Assembly (NCBI RefSeq): GCF_029525575.1
Contig: NZ_JAPDIA010000008.1
Location: 1,674,001 to 1,738,000, forward strand
Length of the DNA: 64,000 nt
Source: Cohnella rhizosphaerae
Lineage (GTDB): Bacteria; Bacillota; Bacilli; Paenibacillales; Paenibacillaceae
Reading direction: 5' to 3'
The notes beneath the pieces were generated by a model. It was not told the DNA's origin, searched no databases, and was given only the letters and a program-made list of their open reading frames with translations. The position numbers and the translations under genes are program-made. Shown here piece after piece: positions 27,345-37,212 of this stretch (position 1 is its first letter; each line of letters begins with the position of its first letter).

Positions 27345-28742
27345 ATGCTGCAATCGAAAGGCATCATTTTAACGATCATTATCGCGTGCCAGCTGCTCGT
27401 CGTACTGGACGCCTCCGTCATGGTGACGTCGATTCCGGAGATCGGCCGCTCGCTTCATATGTCGACCGTCAATTTGACGTGGGTTCAGAACAGCTATATT
27501 TTGGCTTTCGGCGGCTTTCTGCTGCTTGGCGCCCGGGCCGGAGACCTGCTGGGCCGCAGAAGGTTGCTCGGCGCGGGCATCGGGCTTTTTACGCTGACGT
27601 CCCTGCTCGCCGGTCTGGCGCCGACTGCCGTCGTACTGCTTGTTTCCCGGGCGTTTCAAGGCTTTGCGGCCGCGCTGGCCACGCCGGCTGCGCTGGCCTT
27701 GCTGTCGGCCACGTTTACGGAGGAAAAGGAGCGGTCGAGGGCGATCGCGATGTACAGCGCGGTAGCCGGCGCGGGCGGCGGTATCGGTCTGTTGCTCGGC
27801 GGATTTTTCACCGATTTTATATCGTGGCGCGTCGGGATGTTTATCAACGTTCCCATCGGCATCGTTTTAATGTACCTGGTGCGGCGCTACGTGACGGAAT
27901 CGGAGACGAAGACCGGCCGGTTCGATCTGGGGGGCGCGCTGACGTCCGTCGTCGGCATGAGCGGATTGGTTTACGGCTTTGTCCAAGCCGCGGGTCAAGG
28001 CTGGGGCTCGCCGGGGACGTGGATCTGGCTCGGCATCGGGGTCGCGTCGCTGACCGCCTTCGTGCTGGTCGAAAAGCGTGCGGGCCAGCCGATCGTGCCC
28101 TTGCGGTTGTTCGCGAGCCGTCAGCGCTCCGGTGCTTATCTGGGTCGGTTTCTGCTGGTCGGCGGCAACTTTTCGCTCTTTTTCTTTATCCCGCAGTATT
28201 TGCAAAATGCGCTTGGCTTCGGCTCTCTTGAAGCGGGATTGGCCTTTCTTCCGTTTACCATGGCGCAATTCGGCATGATGTTCGTGATGCAGAGCCTTGT
28301 TCGCCGTTACGGCAACCGGATATTGTTGATCGTCGGCCTGCTGCTGGCGGTCGTCGGGACGCTGTGGATGAGCCGGACGATCGCCGCGCAAACGGCGTAT
28401 TTCCCGCAAATGTTTTTCCTGATGGCCATCATGGGGATCGGGTCCGGCTTGATATTCCAACCGCTCACCGCGCTCGGACTCTCGAACGTCGACGCTCGCG
28501 ATGCCGGGGCGGCTTCGGGTCTGATCAACGTGGCGCATCAGAGCGGCGCCTCGCTGGGCCTCGCGATTCTAGTCACCGTTTTTAACGCATCGTTTCAAGC
28601 CGGCCAAGGCTCCGGACAGCCGTTCGCGCATGCGGTCTCGCATAGCTTGCTCGGATCCGCCGTCTTTCAGGCATCCGCCCTGGCGGCGTCGCTCCTTCTG
28701 CTGATGCCTGCGCGCGCTTTGGCCCAAAAACCCGTTGGTTAA
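27345..28742 (+). CDS. MFS exporter, DHA2 (14-TM) family
   Basis: A 465-residue membrane transporter, probably a proton-driven multidrug or metabolite exporter. It has the DHA2 hallmarks: LDASVMVTSIPEIGRSL in helix 1, motif A GARAGDLLGRRRLL, and motif C VAGAGGGIGLLLGGFFTDFISWRVGMFINVPIG. About 14 hydrophobic segments can be counted. AAAGGAAC precedes the ATG at 27345; a longer upstream frame is not needed. It ends on a 4-bp stop overlap (TTAA) with the convergent response-regulator gene. Confidence 0.9.
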   Translation: MLQSKGIILTIIIACQLLVVLDASVMVTSIPEIGRSLHMSTVNLTWVQNSYILAFGGFLLLGARAGDLLGRRRLLGAGIGLFTLTSLLAGLAPTAVVLLVSRAFQGFAAALATPAALALLSATFTEEKERSRAIAMYSAVAGAGGGIGLLLGGFFTDFISWRVGMFINVPIGIVLMYLVRRYVTESETKTGRFDLGGALTSVVGMSGLVYGFVQAAGQGWGSPGTWIWLGIGVASLTAFVLVEKRAGQPIVPLRLFASRQRSGAYLGRFLLVGGNFSLFFFIPQYLQNALGFGSLEAGLAFLPFTMAQFGMMFVMQSLVRRYGNRILLIVGLLLAVVGTLWMSRTIAAQTAYFPQMFFLMAIMGIGSGLIFQPLTALGLSNVDARDAGAASGLINVAHQSGASLGLAILVTVFNASFQAGQGSGQPFAHAVSHSLLGSAVFQASALAASLLLLMPARALAQKPVG

Positions 28743-30305
28743 CCATTCATGCGCAGGCCGTTTTTGTACTCGCTCGGGCTCTGCCCCGTCGCACGCCGGA
28801 ACAGCTTCGCAAAGTATACGACGTCCTCGTAGCCGAGATCCCGGGCGACATCCTGCACGCGCGAACGACTGTGCCTGAGCCTAAGCTTGGCCTCCTCCAT
28901 CTTGAGGGCGGTCACATACTGAAGAAAGGTCCTGTTCATCCGCGAACTGAACAACCTGCCGAGCCAGACCGGGGAGACGAACAATTGCTTCGCCGCATCC
29001 TCCAGCCTGACGCGGGAGGCGAGATTCGATGCGATATAATCGATCGCCCGCTGCAAAATCTCGCCCGTGGAAGGGTTGAGCAAGTCGCATAAATGAAGGA
29101 GATGGGCCGTCACCCGTTCGTGTACGTGATTGGCTTGTGCCGCGTCTTGAAGTTGTCCGGCCAGCTGCGAATCGTCGATCCCCCCCGCCGTGCATGGCGC
29201 CGGACGATTCGAGAAAGCGGTGAAGGCCCGCCAACCACTTCCATGCGCTCTCCGCCAGCGCGACACCGTCTTGCGGCCCGAAGGCGTCGCGGGGCAAGTC
29301 TTCCAGCCATTGGCGGACGCCCGCCTTGTTGCCGGCCAGCAGCTCTCGCAGCAATCTCCTTTCGTCGCTCCCTCTCGTTTCCGGCATGTGCGCGGCGGTC
29401 CGTTCATAACGCAATACGCTGTGTCCGTCCAGCGTGTCGGCGAACGACAAAGCTTCGACGGCCTGAGAAAGCAGCCGCGGCAGCTCGTTCCAACGTGCCG
29501 AGCGCCCGCTCAAGCCGATGCGGATCCGCGCATGGGTATACTGCCGCACAGCTTCGATCCATTCTTCCGCGACGATGCCGATATCCGCTTCCGGTTCCTC
29601 GGACGCCGCAATATAGATCCATTCCCCCGTGCCCGATGTCACTATGACGCTGCGCGCGTGGCGTCCGGCCAACTCCTGTATGACATTGTCCGCGGCATAC
29701 GCGGCCAGTCGGCGCTCGCCAGCACTTGTGGCATCGGACGGATCTTCGGTCATCCGAATCGCGAGTACGCGACAGCCTTCATCCAACCATTCCATTCGAA
29801 GTGATCTCGCATGCTCGCGAAATGTCTGGTCGGAATAGAACCGGGTGCCCTGCAGCAGGCTATCCGCAAAGCTCCGCTGCAGAAGCGTCTGCGCATTGAG
29901 CCACATTTGAAGATTAAGTCCGCTCGGCCGTTCCAGCTCCCCGATCATGTCCGCTATCGTGCGCTCCAATTGCGCCGGGGTCACCGGCATCGGCAGGCAG
30001 TCTACGGCTTTTAGCCGCATGGCGGCTCTTGCAAACCCGAAATCCTCGCGTGCGCAAAAGAAGGCGACCTGAAACGGGTTTCCTGTGGCTGCGTATTCGT
30101 TCACCCAATCCGCTCCGCTGGCGCCGTGCAGCTCGGAATCGCTCAGTATAAGCTCCGGACGGGATGCGATAGCCGCACGCAAGGCAGCGGGACCGTCGAC
30201 CGCAGTGACGATCTTATCGACGCGATGCTGTCGCCAAGGCATCATCTCCTCGACAAGCCGCTGCAGCCATTCGGGGTCCGCATGGACGATGATCAACGTA
30301 AACAA
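28739..30305 (-). CDS. Orphan AraC-type response regulator with degenerate receiver
   Basis: About 521 residues. The N-terminal receiver-like domain reads LIIVHADPEWLQRL, has a possible phospho-Asp in LILSDSEL, but the conserved Lys of the KP motif is replaced (VDCLPMPV), so phosphorylation may be lost. A middle domain of about 270 residues follows, then AraC helix-turn-helix motifs (LEDAAKQLFVSPVWLGRLFSSRMN; RDLGYEDVVYFAKLFRRATG). The halves are split by a C7 run at 29180-29186; one base fewer joins AMHGGG to IDDSQLAGQ. A TTG start at 30305 with GAGGTG upstream is favoured. No sensor kinase is adjacent. Confidence 0.8.
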
Positions 30306-30597
30306 AATGCACACCTCATCGATGTCGATTAAATGCATTAAATCTAACATAACAAGGCTGATTTTGATAGAAGTTATCGAAAAACGAATTATGCAAGTTG
30401 AAAATCAAGCACATTAATTGACGCAAATATGACACCAGCTCACAATTCCTCCTTATTACCAACCTTTTTGCATCGCATTACCTCACTCCAATTGATTTTC
30501 GGACGGCTTATAATGGGGCGGTCGGCGGGATCGTTTTGCCGATCCCAACCAACCCCATCATGCAGCTTCGCATGCCCCCAGAGGAGTGCTCCGAATC
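30306..30597. other. Divergent intergenic region
   Basis: About 290 bp between the orphan response regulator and an MFS gene. It is AT-rich near 30330-30450, where promoters would be expected, but no clear -35/-10 pair, hairpin or small gene was identified. Confidence 0.35.
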
Positions 30598-31827
30598 ATG
30601 AATTTAAACGTTCAAGTCCCTTCCGTCGTCACGAAGACGGGCGGAATGTCGTCGATGGCCGCCCTGATCACGCTGACGATCGGCGCGTTTGCGATCGGCA
30701 TGGCGGAATTCGTCATCATGGGCTTGCTGCCCGATATTGCGAGGACCTACGAGGTCACCGTCTCCAGGGCGGGCATGCTGATCTCGGGCTACGCGATCGG
30801 CGTCGCAGTCGGCGGCCCCGTCATTGCCGCCTTTACGTCCCGCTTTCCCCGAAAATTGCTGCTTTGCGTTCTCATGCTGGTTTTCGTCGCAGGCAACGTG
30901 CTTGCCATCGTCTCGCCTACCTTTACGATCCTGATGGTCGCGCGGATTGTCTCCTCGCTCGCCCATGGCACGTTTCTCGGCGCCGCCGCCTTGATCGCGG
31001 CCAGCCTCGCGGCACCCGACAAGCGGGCCAGTGCGATTGCGATGATCATGACGGGGATGACCGTCGCGAACATCGCCGGCGTCCCCTTCGGCACCTTCAT
31101 CGGCCAGCACTATGGCTGGGAGATGACCTTCGCGGTCATTGCGGCGCTCGGTTTGCTGACGTTCGCGGGCATCGCGTTCCTCGTACCGGACGCCAGGACG
31201 AGCAAGAGCGCCAGCGTTCGAAGCGAGCTGCTGGCCATGGCCAAACCTCAAGTCCTGCTGGCGCTTGGCGTCATCCTGTTCGGCTTCGGCGGCTTGTTCG
31301 CGACCTTCACCTATATCGCGCCGATCCTCACTGACCTGTCCGGCTTCCGGGAACAGAACGTCATCTTGATCCTGATCGTGTTCGGCATCGGCGTCACGCT
31401 TGGCAATATATTCGGCGGCAAGCTGGCCGACCGGCATCCGGCACGCTCCCTTGCCCTCTGCCTCGCGCTGCTGGTTCCGCTGTTGCTCGCGCTTGATGCC
31501 GCTCTCCCTTATCGCACGCCGGCGGTCATCGGCATCTTCCTGTGGGGCTTCATGAGCTACAGCCTCGTCCCCGCCATGCAGGTCCGCGTGCTCGAAGCCG
31601 CCAGGGACGCCGAGGGCATGGCCGCTACGGTTATCCATTCGGCGTTCAACATCGGCAACGCGGCAGGCGCCGCGCTGGGCGGACTGATCATCGCCGGAGC
31701 GGGACTGCGGCATCTGCCGCTAGCATCGGCCGCCGTCACCTTCGTCGGTCTGGCCTTGGCGCTGATTAGCATGCGGAAGCGGCGGTCCAGTACCGGAGCG
31801 CTAACTGACGCGCAGAGCGCCGCCTGA
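30598..31827 (+). CDS. MFS exporter, DHA1 (12-TM) family
   Basis: A 409-residue transporter of the AraJ/SotB/Bcr-like DHA1 group, which exports sugars, purine nucleosides or drugs. Helix 1 reads TIGAFAIGMAEFVIMGLLPDIA; helix 2 SRAGMLISGYAIGVAVGGPV; motif A is degenerate (FTSRFPRKLLL); motif C-like MTVANIAGVPFGTFIGQHYGWEMTF. AGAGGAG about 11 bases upstream supports ATG 30598 over a GTG at 30586. A terminator follows after 18 bp. Substrate cannot be told. Confidence 0.88.
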   Translation: MNLNVQVPSVVTKTGGMSSMAALITLTIGAFAIGMAEFVIMGLLPDIARTYEVTVSRAGMLISGYAIGVAVGGPVIAAFTSRFPRKLLLCVLMLVFVAGNVLAIVSPTFTILMVARIVSSLAHGTFLGAAALIAASLAAPDKRASAIAMIMTGMTVANIAGVPFGTFIGQHYGWEMTFAVIAALGLLTFAGIAFLVPDARTSKSASVRSELLAMAKPQVLLALGVILFGFGGLFATFTYIAPILTDLSGFREQNVILILIVFGIGVTLGNIFGGKLADRHPARSLALCLALLVPLLLALDAALPYRTPAVIGIFLWGFMSYSLVPAMQVRVLEAARDAEGMAATVIHSAFNIGNAAGAALGGLIIAGAGLRHLPLASAAVTFVGLALALISMRKRRSSTGALTDAQSAA

Positions 31828-31845
31828 CGTCATTGGATGCAAAAG

Positions 31846-31871
31846 AAACCGGGCCGTTGAGCCCGGTTTTT
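31846..31871. terminator. Bidirectional Rho-independent terminator
   Basis: Stem AAACCGGGC / GCCCGGTTT with a 6-nt loop, T-rich after it on the plus strand (GGTTTTTG) and A-rich before it (AAAAG). It serves the MFS gene and, on the other strand, the DapA-family gene, which ends 53 bp away. Confidence 0.85.
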
Positions 31872-31923
31872 GACGTTGCGAGATGCGTTTGAAAACTTAT
31901 TTTCCCGTCAAGTATCTCCCGCC

Positions 31924-32817
31924 TTAACCGAATTGCGGCAGCTCGCTCAGCTTCCGCTGCAGCTCCTGTACTTCCTCGGCAGGCAGATCCAGCTGCGGCG
32001 CGCGCATGAACCCGACGTCTATGCCTCTCAGCTTCAGCGCCTCTTTGAAGTAAGACATGTTGCTGCCGCTTTTCAGCACTTCGCAGTACCGGATCGCGAT
32101 CCGCTGCAGCGCACGCGCTTTATCCAGATCCTTTTCCTGATACGCGTTGTATACCGCTACGAACGGTTCTGGATAGACGCAGGACACGCCGGAGATGACG
32201 CCGTCGCAGCCCATCGCGAGCGCAGGCAGCAGCAGTCGGTCCGCTCCCTGCATAACGGAGAAGCTACCGCCGTTAATCGCCAGGTATTCGTTCGTCCGCA
32301 GCATGTCGGGGTAGCTGTATTTCACGCCGACGACGTTTTTGCAGCGGTCCGCCACGCGCTGCGCGACATCGGTCTTCAGATCGTTCGATGCGCATTGCGG
32401 GATGTTGTATAGGTACATTGGAAAGTCGTCCGGAATGCTGGCGGAGACCGCCACGTAGTATTCTTCCATCTCTCTGTCGTTTGCGCCGAGGAACAGCGGC
32501 GTGACGACGCCGATGCCGTCGGCGCCGATCTCTTGCGCATGCCGGGCGAGCGCGATCGTATCGCCCAACGTCGCCGTACCCGCGTGAATGAACACGGTGA
32601 CGCGGCCCGCCGCCGTCTTGACGACCGTCTCCGCGATCGCCTTGCGCTCCGGCACGCTCAGCCGGATCATCTCGCCGGTCGTTCCGAGCGGGAAGAGACA
32701 ATGTACGTCTTTCGAGATCAGAAATTCCGTCAGCTTCGCGACTTTCTCCAGATTCACTTGTCCATCCTGGTCGAAAGGGGTGACCATCGCGGTCGTAACG
32801 CCATATAAACGTTTCAT
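31924..32817 (-). CDS. DapA/NanA family class I aldolase or dehydratase
   Basis: A 297-residue TIM-barrel enzyme that forms a Schiff base with a 2-keto acid. Visible motifs are FPLGTTGEMIRLS (the carboxylate-binding GTTGE), YLYNIP with the catalytic Tyr and VVGVKYSYPD with the Schiff-base Lys. The family includes dihydrodipicolinate synthase, N-acetylneuraminate lyase and 2-keto-3-deoxy sugar-acid aldolases and dehydratases. As the last gene of a sugar ABC operon, after a 2-hydroxyacid dehydrogenase, a catabolic sugar-acid role is more likely than lysine synthesis. AGGTTCCCC precedes the ATG. Confidence 0.87.
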   Translation of the reverse strand: MKRLYGVTTAMVTPFDQDGQVNLEKVAKLTEFLISKDVHCLFPLGTTGEMIRLSVPERKAIAETVVKTAAGRVTVFIHAGTATLGDTIALARHAQEIGADGIGVVTPLFLGANDREMEEYYVAVSASIPDDFPMYLYNIPQCASNDLKTDVAQRVADRCKNVVGVKYSYPDMLRTNEYLAINGGSFSVMQGADRLLLPALAMGCDGVISGVSCVYPEPFVAVYNAYQEKDLDKARALQRIAIRYCEVLKSGSNMSYFKEALKLRGIDVGFMRAPQLDLPAEEVQELQRKLSELPQFG

Positions 32818-32896
32818 GGGGAACCTCCAGCGCGTTTCATATTAGATTCGGGAAAGCGATAATATCTTCAAGGGAGTAAAGCGAGCTTTGCGCCCT

Positions 32897-33856
32897 TCAG
32901 CCGAGCAGGTTCGCCGGCTTGCGGCCTTCGAACACGTCCAGCAGCGCCTGTGCCGTCGCCAGCCCGACGCGGCGATAAGTCTCTTCCGTCTCGGCGGCCG
33001 TATGCGGCGTCGCGAGCAGATTGTCCAGCTTCAGCAGCGGGTTGTCCGCGGCGACCGGCTCGCGCTCGTAGACGTCGATGGCGGCGCCGGCGATGCGGCC
33101 GCCCTGCAACGCCCGGTACAGCGCTTGCTCGTCGACAAGGGCGCCGCGCGCCGTATTAACGAAATAGGCGCTCTCCTTCATCAGGCCGAACTGCGCGTCG
33201 CTCATCATATGATGCGTCTCCTTAAGACTGGGGAGGTGCATACTGACGACGTCGCTCTGCTTCAGCACCTCGTCCGAGTCGACCAGCTCCACCCCAAGCG
33301 CCTCCGCTTTAGCCGCGCTCGGGAATTTATCGTAGGCAATCAGCTTGACGTCGAACCCCTGCAGCTTCCTCGCGACCATCTGCGCGATGTTGCCGAAGCC
33401 CAGCAGACCGACGGTTCTGCCCGCCAGCTCGACGCCAACGCGGCGGTCCCAATAAGCACGCTTGGCGGATTCCTGGAGCGCGGGAATATTCCGCATCATC
33501 GACAGGATCAGGCCGACCGTCAGCTCCGCGACGGCGTTGGCGTTGCCGCCGGGCACGTTGGTCACCTGGATACCGTACGCCTTGGCCTGCGCCAGATCGA
33601 TATTGTCCACGCCGACGCCGAAGCGCGCGATCGCCTTCAGCTTCGGCGCATGCTTGAATACGGCTTCGTCCCACGTATCCACGCCCGCCACGACGGCGTC
33701 GATGTCGCCGACGAGCGGGATCAGCTCTTCGTACGTATGCGGACGTCCGAGCTGATTCTCGACAATCTCGCAGCCCGCATCCTCGAGCAGTTGCTTGGCC
33801 TCCGCGCAGAGCGCGGAATAGTTCGTCGCCGTGACGAGCACTTTTTTAGCCGCCAT
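32897..33856 (-). CDS. D-2-hydroxyacid dehydrogenase (SerA-like, short form)
   Basis: A 319-residue NAD-dependent dehydrogenase. The nucleotide-binding motif is VGLLGFGNIAQMV; catalytic Arg, Glu and His lie in NTARGALVDEQAL, DVYEREPV and LLATPHTAAET. It lacks the C-terminal ACT domain of biosynthetic phosphoglycerate dehydrogenases, so it is closer to phosphoglycerate-dehydrogenase-like or hydroxypyruvate/2-ketoaldonate reductases. Its ATG overlaps the stop of the MalG-type permease gene by one base. With the DapA-family enzyme it may process a sugar acid brought in by the transporter. Confidence 0.87.
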   Translation of the reverse strand: MAAKKVLVTATNYSALCAEAKQLLEDAGCEIVENQLGRPHTYEELIPLVGDIDAVVAGVDTWDEAVFKHAPKLKAIARFGVGVDNIDLAQAKAYGIQVTNVPGGNANAVAELTVGLILSMMRNIPALQESAKRAYWDRRVGVELAGRTVGLLGFGNIAQMVARKLQGFDVKLIAYDKFPSAAKAEALGVELVDSDEVLKQSDVVSMHLPSLKETHHMMSDAQFGLMKESAYFVNTARGALVDEQALYRALQGGRIAGAAIDVYEREPVAADNPLLKLDNLLATPHTAAETEETYRRVGLATAQALLDVFEGRKPANLLG

Positions 33857-34683
33857 TACTTGACGCCTCCTACGGTCATGCCGCTAACCATATATTTGGA
33901 TGTGAACAGGTACATGATGACGACCGGAATCGAGGCGATAATCGAGCCGCCCATGAGGGGGCCCCAGGCGAAAACGTCGCCGACGATCATATCGGCCAAG
34001 CCGAGCGTGATCGTCTTGTCCGCGCTCTTGGTCACGACGACAAGCGCGTACAAATACTCGCTCCAGCACAGCGTGAAGGAGAAGATGAACGTAGCCGCAA
34101 GACCCGGCGCCGCCAGCGGCAGCACGATGCTTCGCAGCGTCCGCGAACGGCTGCATCCGTCGATCATCGCCGCCTCCTCGATCTCGACCGGTATCGACTT
34201 GAAGTACGAGATGAGCATCCAGGTCGCATAAGGAATCGTGATCGTGGGATAGATCAGCATCAGACCCCAGATCGAGTTGCCCGCGCCAAGCGCGGATACG
34301 AGCATGTACAGCGGAATGAACAGCACCGAGCGGGGCATCAGGTACGCGTACAGAATGCCTTTGGAGATGACGCCGCGTCCGCTGAACTTCAGCTTCGAGA
34401 TCGCATAGGCGGCCAGCATGCTGACGGCGATCGAGAACACGGATACGACCAGGGAGACGACGAGGCTGTTTTTGACGTTTTTCAGAAAGCCTTTTTCGAA
34501 CAACTTGTCGTAACCCGCCCAGGTGAAGTCCTTCGGCCAGAAGTTTGGCGTCAGATTGTAGATCTCGCCTTGCGATTTGAAGGAGGTGTTGATCATCCAG
34601 TAGAGCGGGAATAAAGCGCATAATAGCATGAAGGCCAGCGTGACATAGACGACGACTTGTTTGGTTACCGATCTGTTTTCCAT
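33856..34683 (-). CDS. CUT1 sugar ABC permease, MalG type
   Basis: A 275-residue membrane protein. It starts MENRSVTKQVVVYVTLAFMLLCALFP, with a first membrane helix, and contains the EAA loop IPVEIEEAAMIDGCSRSRTLRSIVLPLAAPG and the C-terminal FTSKYMVSGMTVGGVK. The ATG at 34683 is preferred, with AGGTGA five bases upstream; a GTG nine bases earlier also fits. Paired with the MalF-type gene ten bases upstream. No ATPase is encoded. Confidence 0.9.
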   Translation of the reverse strand: MENRSVTKQVVVYVTLAFMLLCALFPLYWMINTSFKSQGEIYNLTPNFWPKDFTWAGYDKLFEKGFLKNVKNSLVVSLVVSVFSIAVSMLAAYAISKLKFSGRGVISKGILYAYLMPRSVLFIPLYMLVSALGAGNSIWGLMLIYPTITIPYATWMLISYFKSIPVEIEEAAMIDGCSRSRTLRSIVLPLAAPGLAATFIFSFTLCWSEYLYALVVVTKSADKTITLGLADMIVGDVFAWGPLMGGSIIASIPVVIMYLFTSKYMVSGMTVGGVK

Positions 34684-34692
34684 AAGAATCAC

Positions 34693-35565
34693 CTAATCCG
34701 CCGAGGCGAGCGAGCGCTTGGTCACATAGTTGATCAGCATGATCAACGGCGGCATCGTCATGATGGCGATGGCGATCGCTTTGCCCAGACTCATATTCAA
34801 AAATCCGATCGTGTAGCTGAGCGTGGACAGCACCTGCGTTCCGTTGTCCGGACCGCCCCGCGTGAGCAGCCATATAATCTCGAAGTCGTTCAGCGTCCAG
34901 ATCGTCGTCATGACGGCCGCCAGGATCGTGACCTCCTTGACCGATGGAAGCGTCATATAAAAGAAGCGCTTGACCGCGCCGGCCCCGTCCAGCATGGCCG
35001 CCTCGTACATTTCCTTGGAGACTGACTGCAGGCCGGCCAGGATCGCGATGCCCATGAACGGAATGCCGCGCCAGACGTTGACGACGATGACGGACATCAT
35101 GGCGAGGTCGGGCTTGGCCAGCCAGCCGATCGGGCGGCCGATCGCATTGATTTTCAGCAGCAGGTAGTTCAGCACCCCGCCGACGTCGGAGTAGATCCAC
35201 TGCCAGGTGAATACGGAGACGATGGTCGGGATCGTCCAGGGCAGGAACAGCAGCACCCGAAACAAGTTGCGGAAAATGATCTTCTCGTTCAGCACGAGCG
35301 CCATGACCATGCCGAAGACCGACTTCAGCACGACCGCGACCGCGGTGAAAATAATCGTGTTTTTGACGGCCTTCCAGAACATCGAATCCTTGAGCAGGTC
35401 GATATAATTGCCGAAGCCGATAAAGTGGGCGGGCACGCCGACCGTCTTGTCGGTGAAGCTCAGGTACAGCGCCCAACCGAACGGCAGCAGCATAATCGCC
35501 AGCAGATACACGAGCACGGGACTCATCAGCAGGTACGCAAGCTTGTTGTCCAATCGTATTTTCAA
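34693..35565 (-). CDS. CUT1 sugar ABC permease, MalF type
   Basis: A 290-residue membrane protein beginning MKIRLDNKLAYLLMSPVLVYLLAIMLLP. The EAA loop is VSKEMYEAAMLDGAGAVKRFFYMTLPSVKE and LLTRGGPDNGTQVL is the family's conserved loop near the end. It lies between the binding-protein gene and the MalG-type gene of the second ABC operon. Confidence 0.9.
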   Translation of the reverse strand: MKIRLDNKLAYLLMSPVLVYLLAIMLLPFGWALYLSFTDKTVGVPAHFIGFGNYIDLLKDSMFWKAVKNTIIFTAVAVVLKSVFGMVMALVLNEKIIFRNLFRVLLFLPWTIPTIVSVFTWQWIYSDVGGVLNYLLLKINAIGRPIGWLAKPDLAMMSVIVVNVWRGIPFMGIAILAGLQSVSKEMYEAAMLDGAGAVKRFFYMTLPSVKEVTILAAVMTTIWTLNDFEIIWLLTRGGPDNGTQVLSTLSYTIGFLNMSLGKAIAIAIMTMPPLIMLINYVTKRSLASAD

Positions 35566-35594
35566 GTGGAATCCCGCCTTACATTCGTAATGAA

Positions 35595-35620
35595 GGGATG
35601 AACGGACGGACCGTCATCCC
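35595..35620 (-). terminator. Hairpin between binding-protein and permease genes
   Basis: GGGATG...CATCCC with inner ACGG/CCGT pairing lies in the 80-bp spacer. It has no T-run and probably tunes expression of binding protein over permeases. Confidence 0.55.
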
Positions 35621-35645
35621 CTCCCTTTACGCTAAGTTGTATAGC

Positions 35646-37016
35646 TTACTTGTTGTAAATCTCCTGCACCTTCGCCTGCAGATCCTTGATAGCGGCCTCC
35701 GGCGTATAGCTGGATTCAAGGAGCAGCTTCTGGAACGTATCGTTGACGACCCGCATATTGAACACTTCGCCGGCCTTCGGATTGTATTCGCCCGGATAGC
35801 CGAGGAAGTTGAAGCCGTCGACCGAATCGACGAACGCCTTGTTTTTCTCCTCCTGCCATACCGCTTCCTTCGTGAGCGCCGTGTAGATCGGGCCCGTCAG
35901 CGGCGCGCCTGCTTCCACCCATGTCTTGTACCAGTCCGGCGCGAGGATGTAGGCGATGAATTTCTTGGCCAGATCCTTGTTTTTCGAGTCCTTGAAAATG
36001 CCGAGGTTGTTGCTGATGCCCGGAATAAACGTGCCCTTCGGTCCGGCCGGATAAGGCGCGATGCCCGTCTTTTCGTACAGGTCCGGGTTGTCCTTCTTGA
36101 TCGTCGCCAGCACGCTGCCGGTGTTGAAGATCATGGCGGCCTGTCCGCTCAAGTACGCTTTGTTGTTGCCGCTGTCGTCCCAGCCGATCGCGCTCGGCGG
36201 CGTGCTCTTGTCGGTGAGGAACAGATCGCGGATGAACGATGCCGCCTGAACCGTCTCGGGCGAATCGGCGATGACGGTTTTACCGTCCTGCGTATCGACG
36301 GAGCCGCCGAAGGACCAGATGATGCCGCGAGTCAGGAACTCGGCGTCGGAATTGCCTTTGCCGTAGCCGACGCCCGCGCCGTACAAGCCTTTTCCCGGAT
36401 CGGTCAACTTCTTGGACATTTCCCTGAATTCGTCCCAGGTGGCCGGCGGCGCCGTATATCCGGCCGCTTGAAGCATGTCCTTGCGGTAGTAGAGCACCTG
36501 GGATTCCGTCCAGAACGGCACGCCGTACTGCTTGCCGCCGAAGGTGACCGCCTTCTTGACGTTCGGGCGAATTTCGCCGTTTTTGCTTTCGAGCTCGCCC
36601 ACGAGATCGCTTACATCCTCAAGCACGCCTTGTCCGTAAAATTGGCCGACCTCCTGATAGCCGAAGAAGGAGACGTCCGGCACGCTTTTCGACTCGATCG
36701 CCGCGGTCCATTTCGGATAGAAATCCTCGTATGCGATGACCTCGACGTTGACGTCGACGTTGTTTTCTTTGCCGAATTGCTTGGCGCGTTCGACGATCAG
36801 ATTGTTTTGATCCTCGAACAGCTGCTTTTTCATCCAGAAGGTAAGCTTGCCCTTCTCGCCGGCAGGCGCCGCTGCGCCGGACGAGCCCGCAGCATTGCTT
36901 GCGCCGCTATTGCCGCCGCTATTCCCGGCGTTATCGCCGCCGTTGTTGCCGCAACCGGCGAGAAGCGCGGAGAGCAGCGTGACGGCCGCTACTTTATTCC
37001 ACCAAGTCTTTTTCAT
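35646..37016 (-). CDS. Sugar ABC transporter solute-binding lipoprotein
   Basis: A 456-residue lipoprotein. The signal peptide MKKTWWNKVAAVTLLSALLAGC has lipobox LAGC (Cys22), then a Gly/Asn/Ser/Ala-rich linker to about residue 50. The mature protein has CUT1 binding-protein features (GKLTFWMKKQLFEDQN, DVNVEVIAYEDFYPKW, QYGVPFWTESQVLYYRKDMLQAAGY). It sits between the response regulator and permeases of the second operon. Ligand unknown. Confidence 0.92.
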   Translation of the reverse strand: MKKTWWNKVAAVTLLSALLAGCGNNGGDNAGNSGGNSGASNAAGSSGAAAPAGEKGKLTFWMKKQLFEDQNNLIVERAKQFGKENNVDVNVEVIAYEDFYPKWTAAIESKSVPDVSFFGYQEVGQFYGQGVLEDVSDLVGELESKNGEIRPNVKKAVTFGGKQYGVPFWTESQVLYYRKDMLQAAGYTAPPATWDEFREMSKKLTDPGKGLYGAGVGYGKGNSDAEFLTRGIIWSFGGSVDTQDGKTVIADSPETVQAASFIRDLFLTDKSTPPSAIGWDDSGNNKAYLSGQAAMIFNTGSVLATIKKDNPDLYEKTGIAPYPAGPKGTFIPGISNNLGIFKDSKNKDLAKKFIAYILAPDWYKTWVEAGAPLTGPIYTALTKEAVWQEEKNKAFVDSVDGFNFLGYPGEYNPKAGEVFNMRVVNDTFQKLLLESSYTPEAAIKDLQAKVQEIYNK

Positions 37017-37177
37017 TGACGAACCTCCAAGTTGAGTAGAGTTCTGCGCGTAACCGGCTGTCCTTGCCGGCTACATCATCATCATAAAACGATCGCGCAG
37101 CGGTTAAAATGGCAACTATTTAACGCCGATGATACAAAATTAACAGGATGCCCGGAACGACGTGCGGTCGCCGCGCC

Positions 37178-37212
37178 AACAAAAAACGCGCCTCTCATGG
37201 ACGCGTCCTTGG
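37178..37212 (-). terminator. Weak terminator at the end of the response-regulator gene
   Basis: On the minus strand ACGCG...CGCGT spans the stop codon and is followed by TTTTTTG. The stem is only five base pairs, so termination may be partial. The 178-bp gap 37017-37194 would hold the promoter of the binding-protein gene. Confidence 0.4.

Noticed and set aside
31924..33856. Lysine (DapA) and serine (SerA) biosynthesis genes
   Set aside because: They are the last genes of a two-component sugar ABC operon; SerA lacks the ACT domain.
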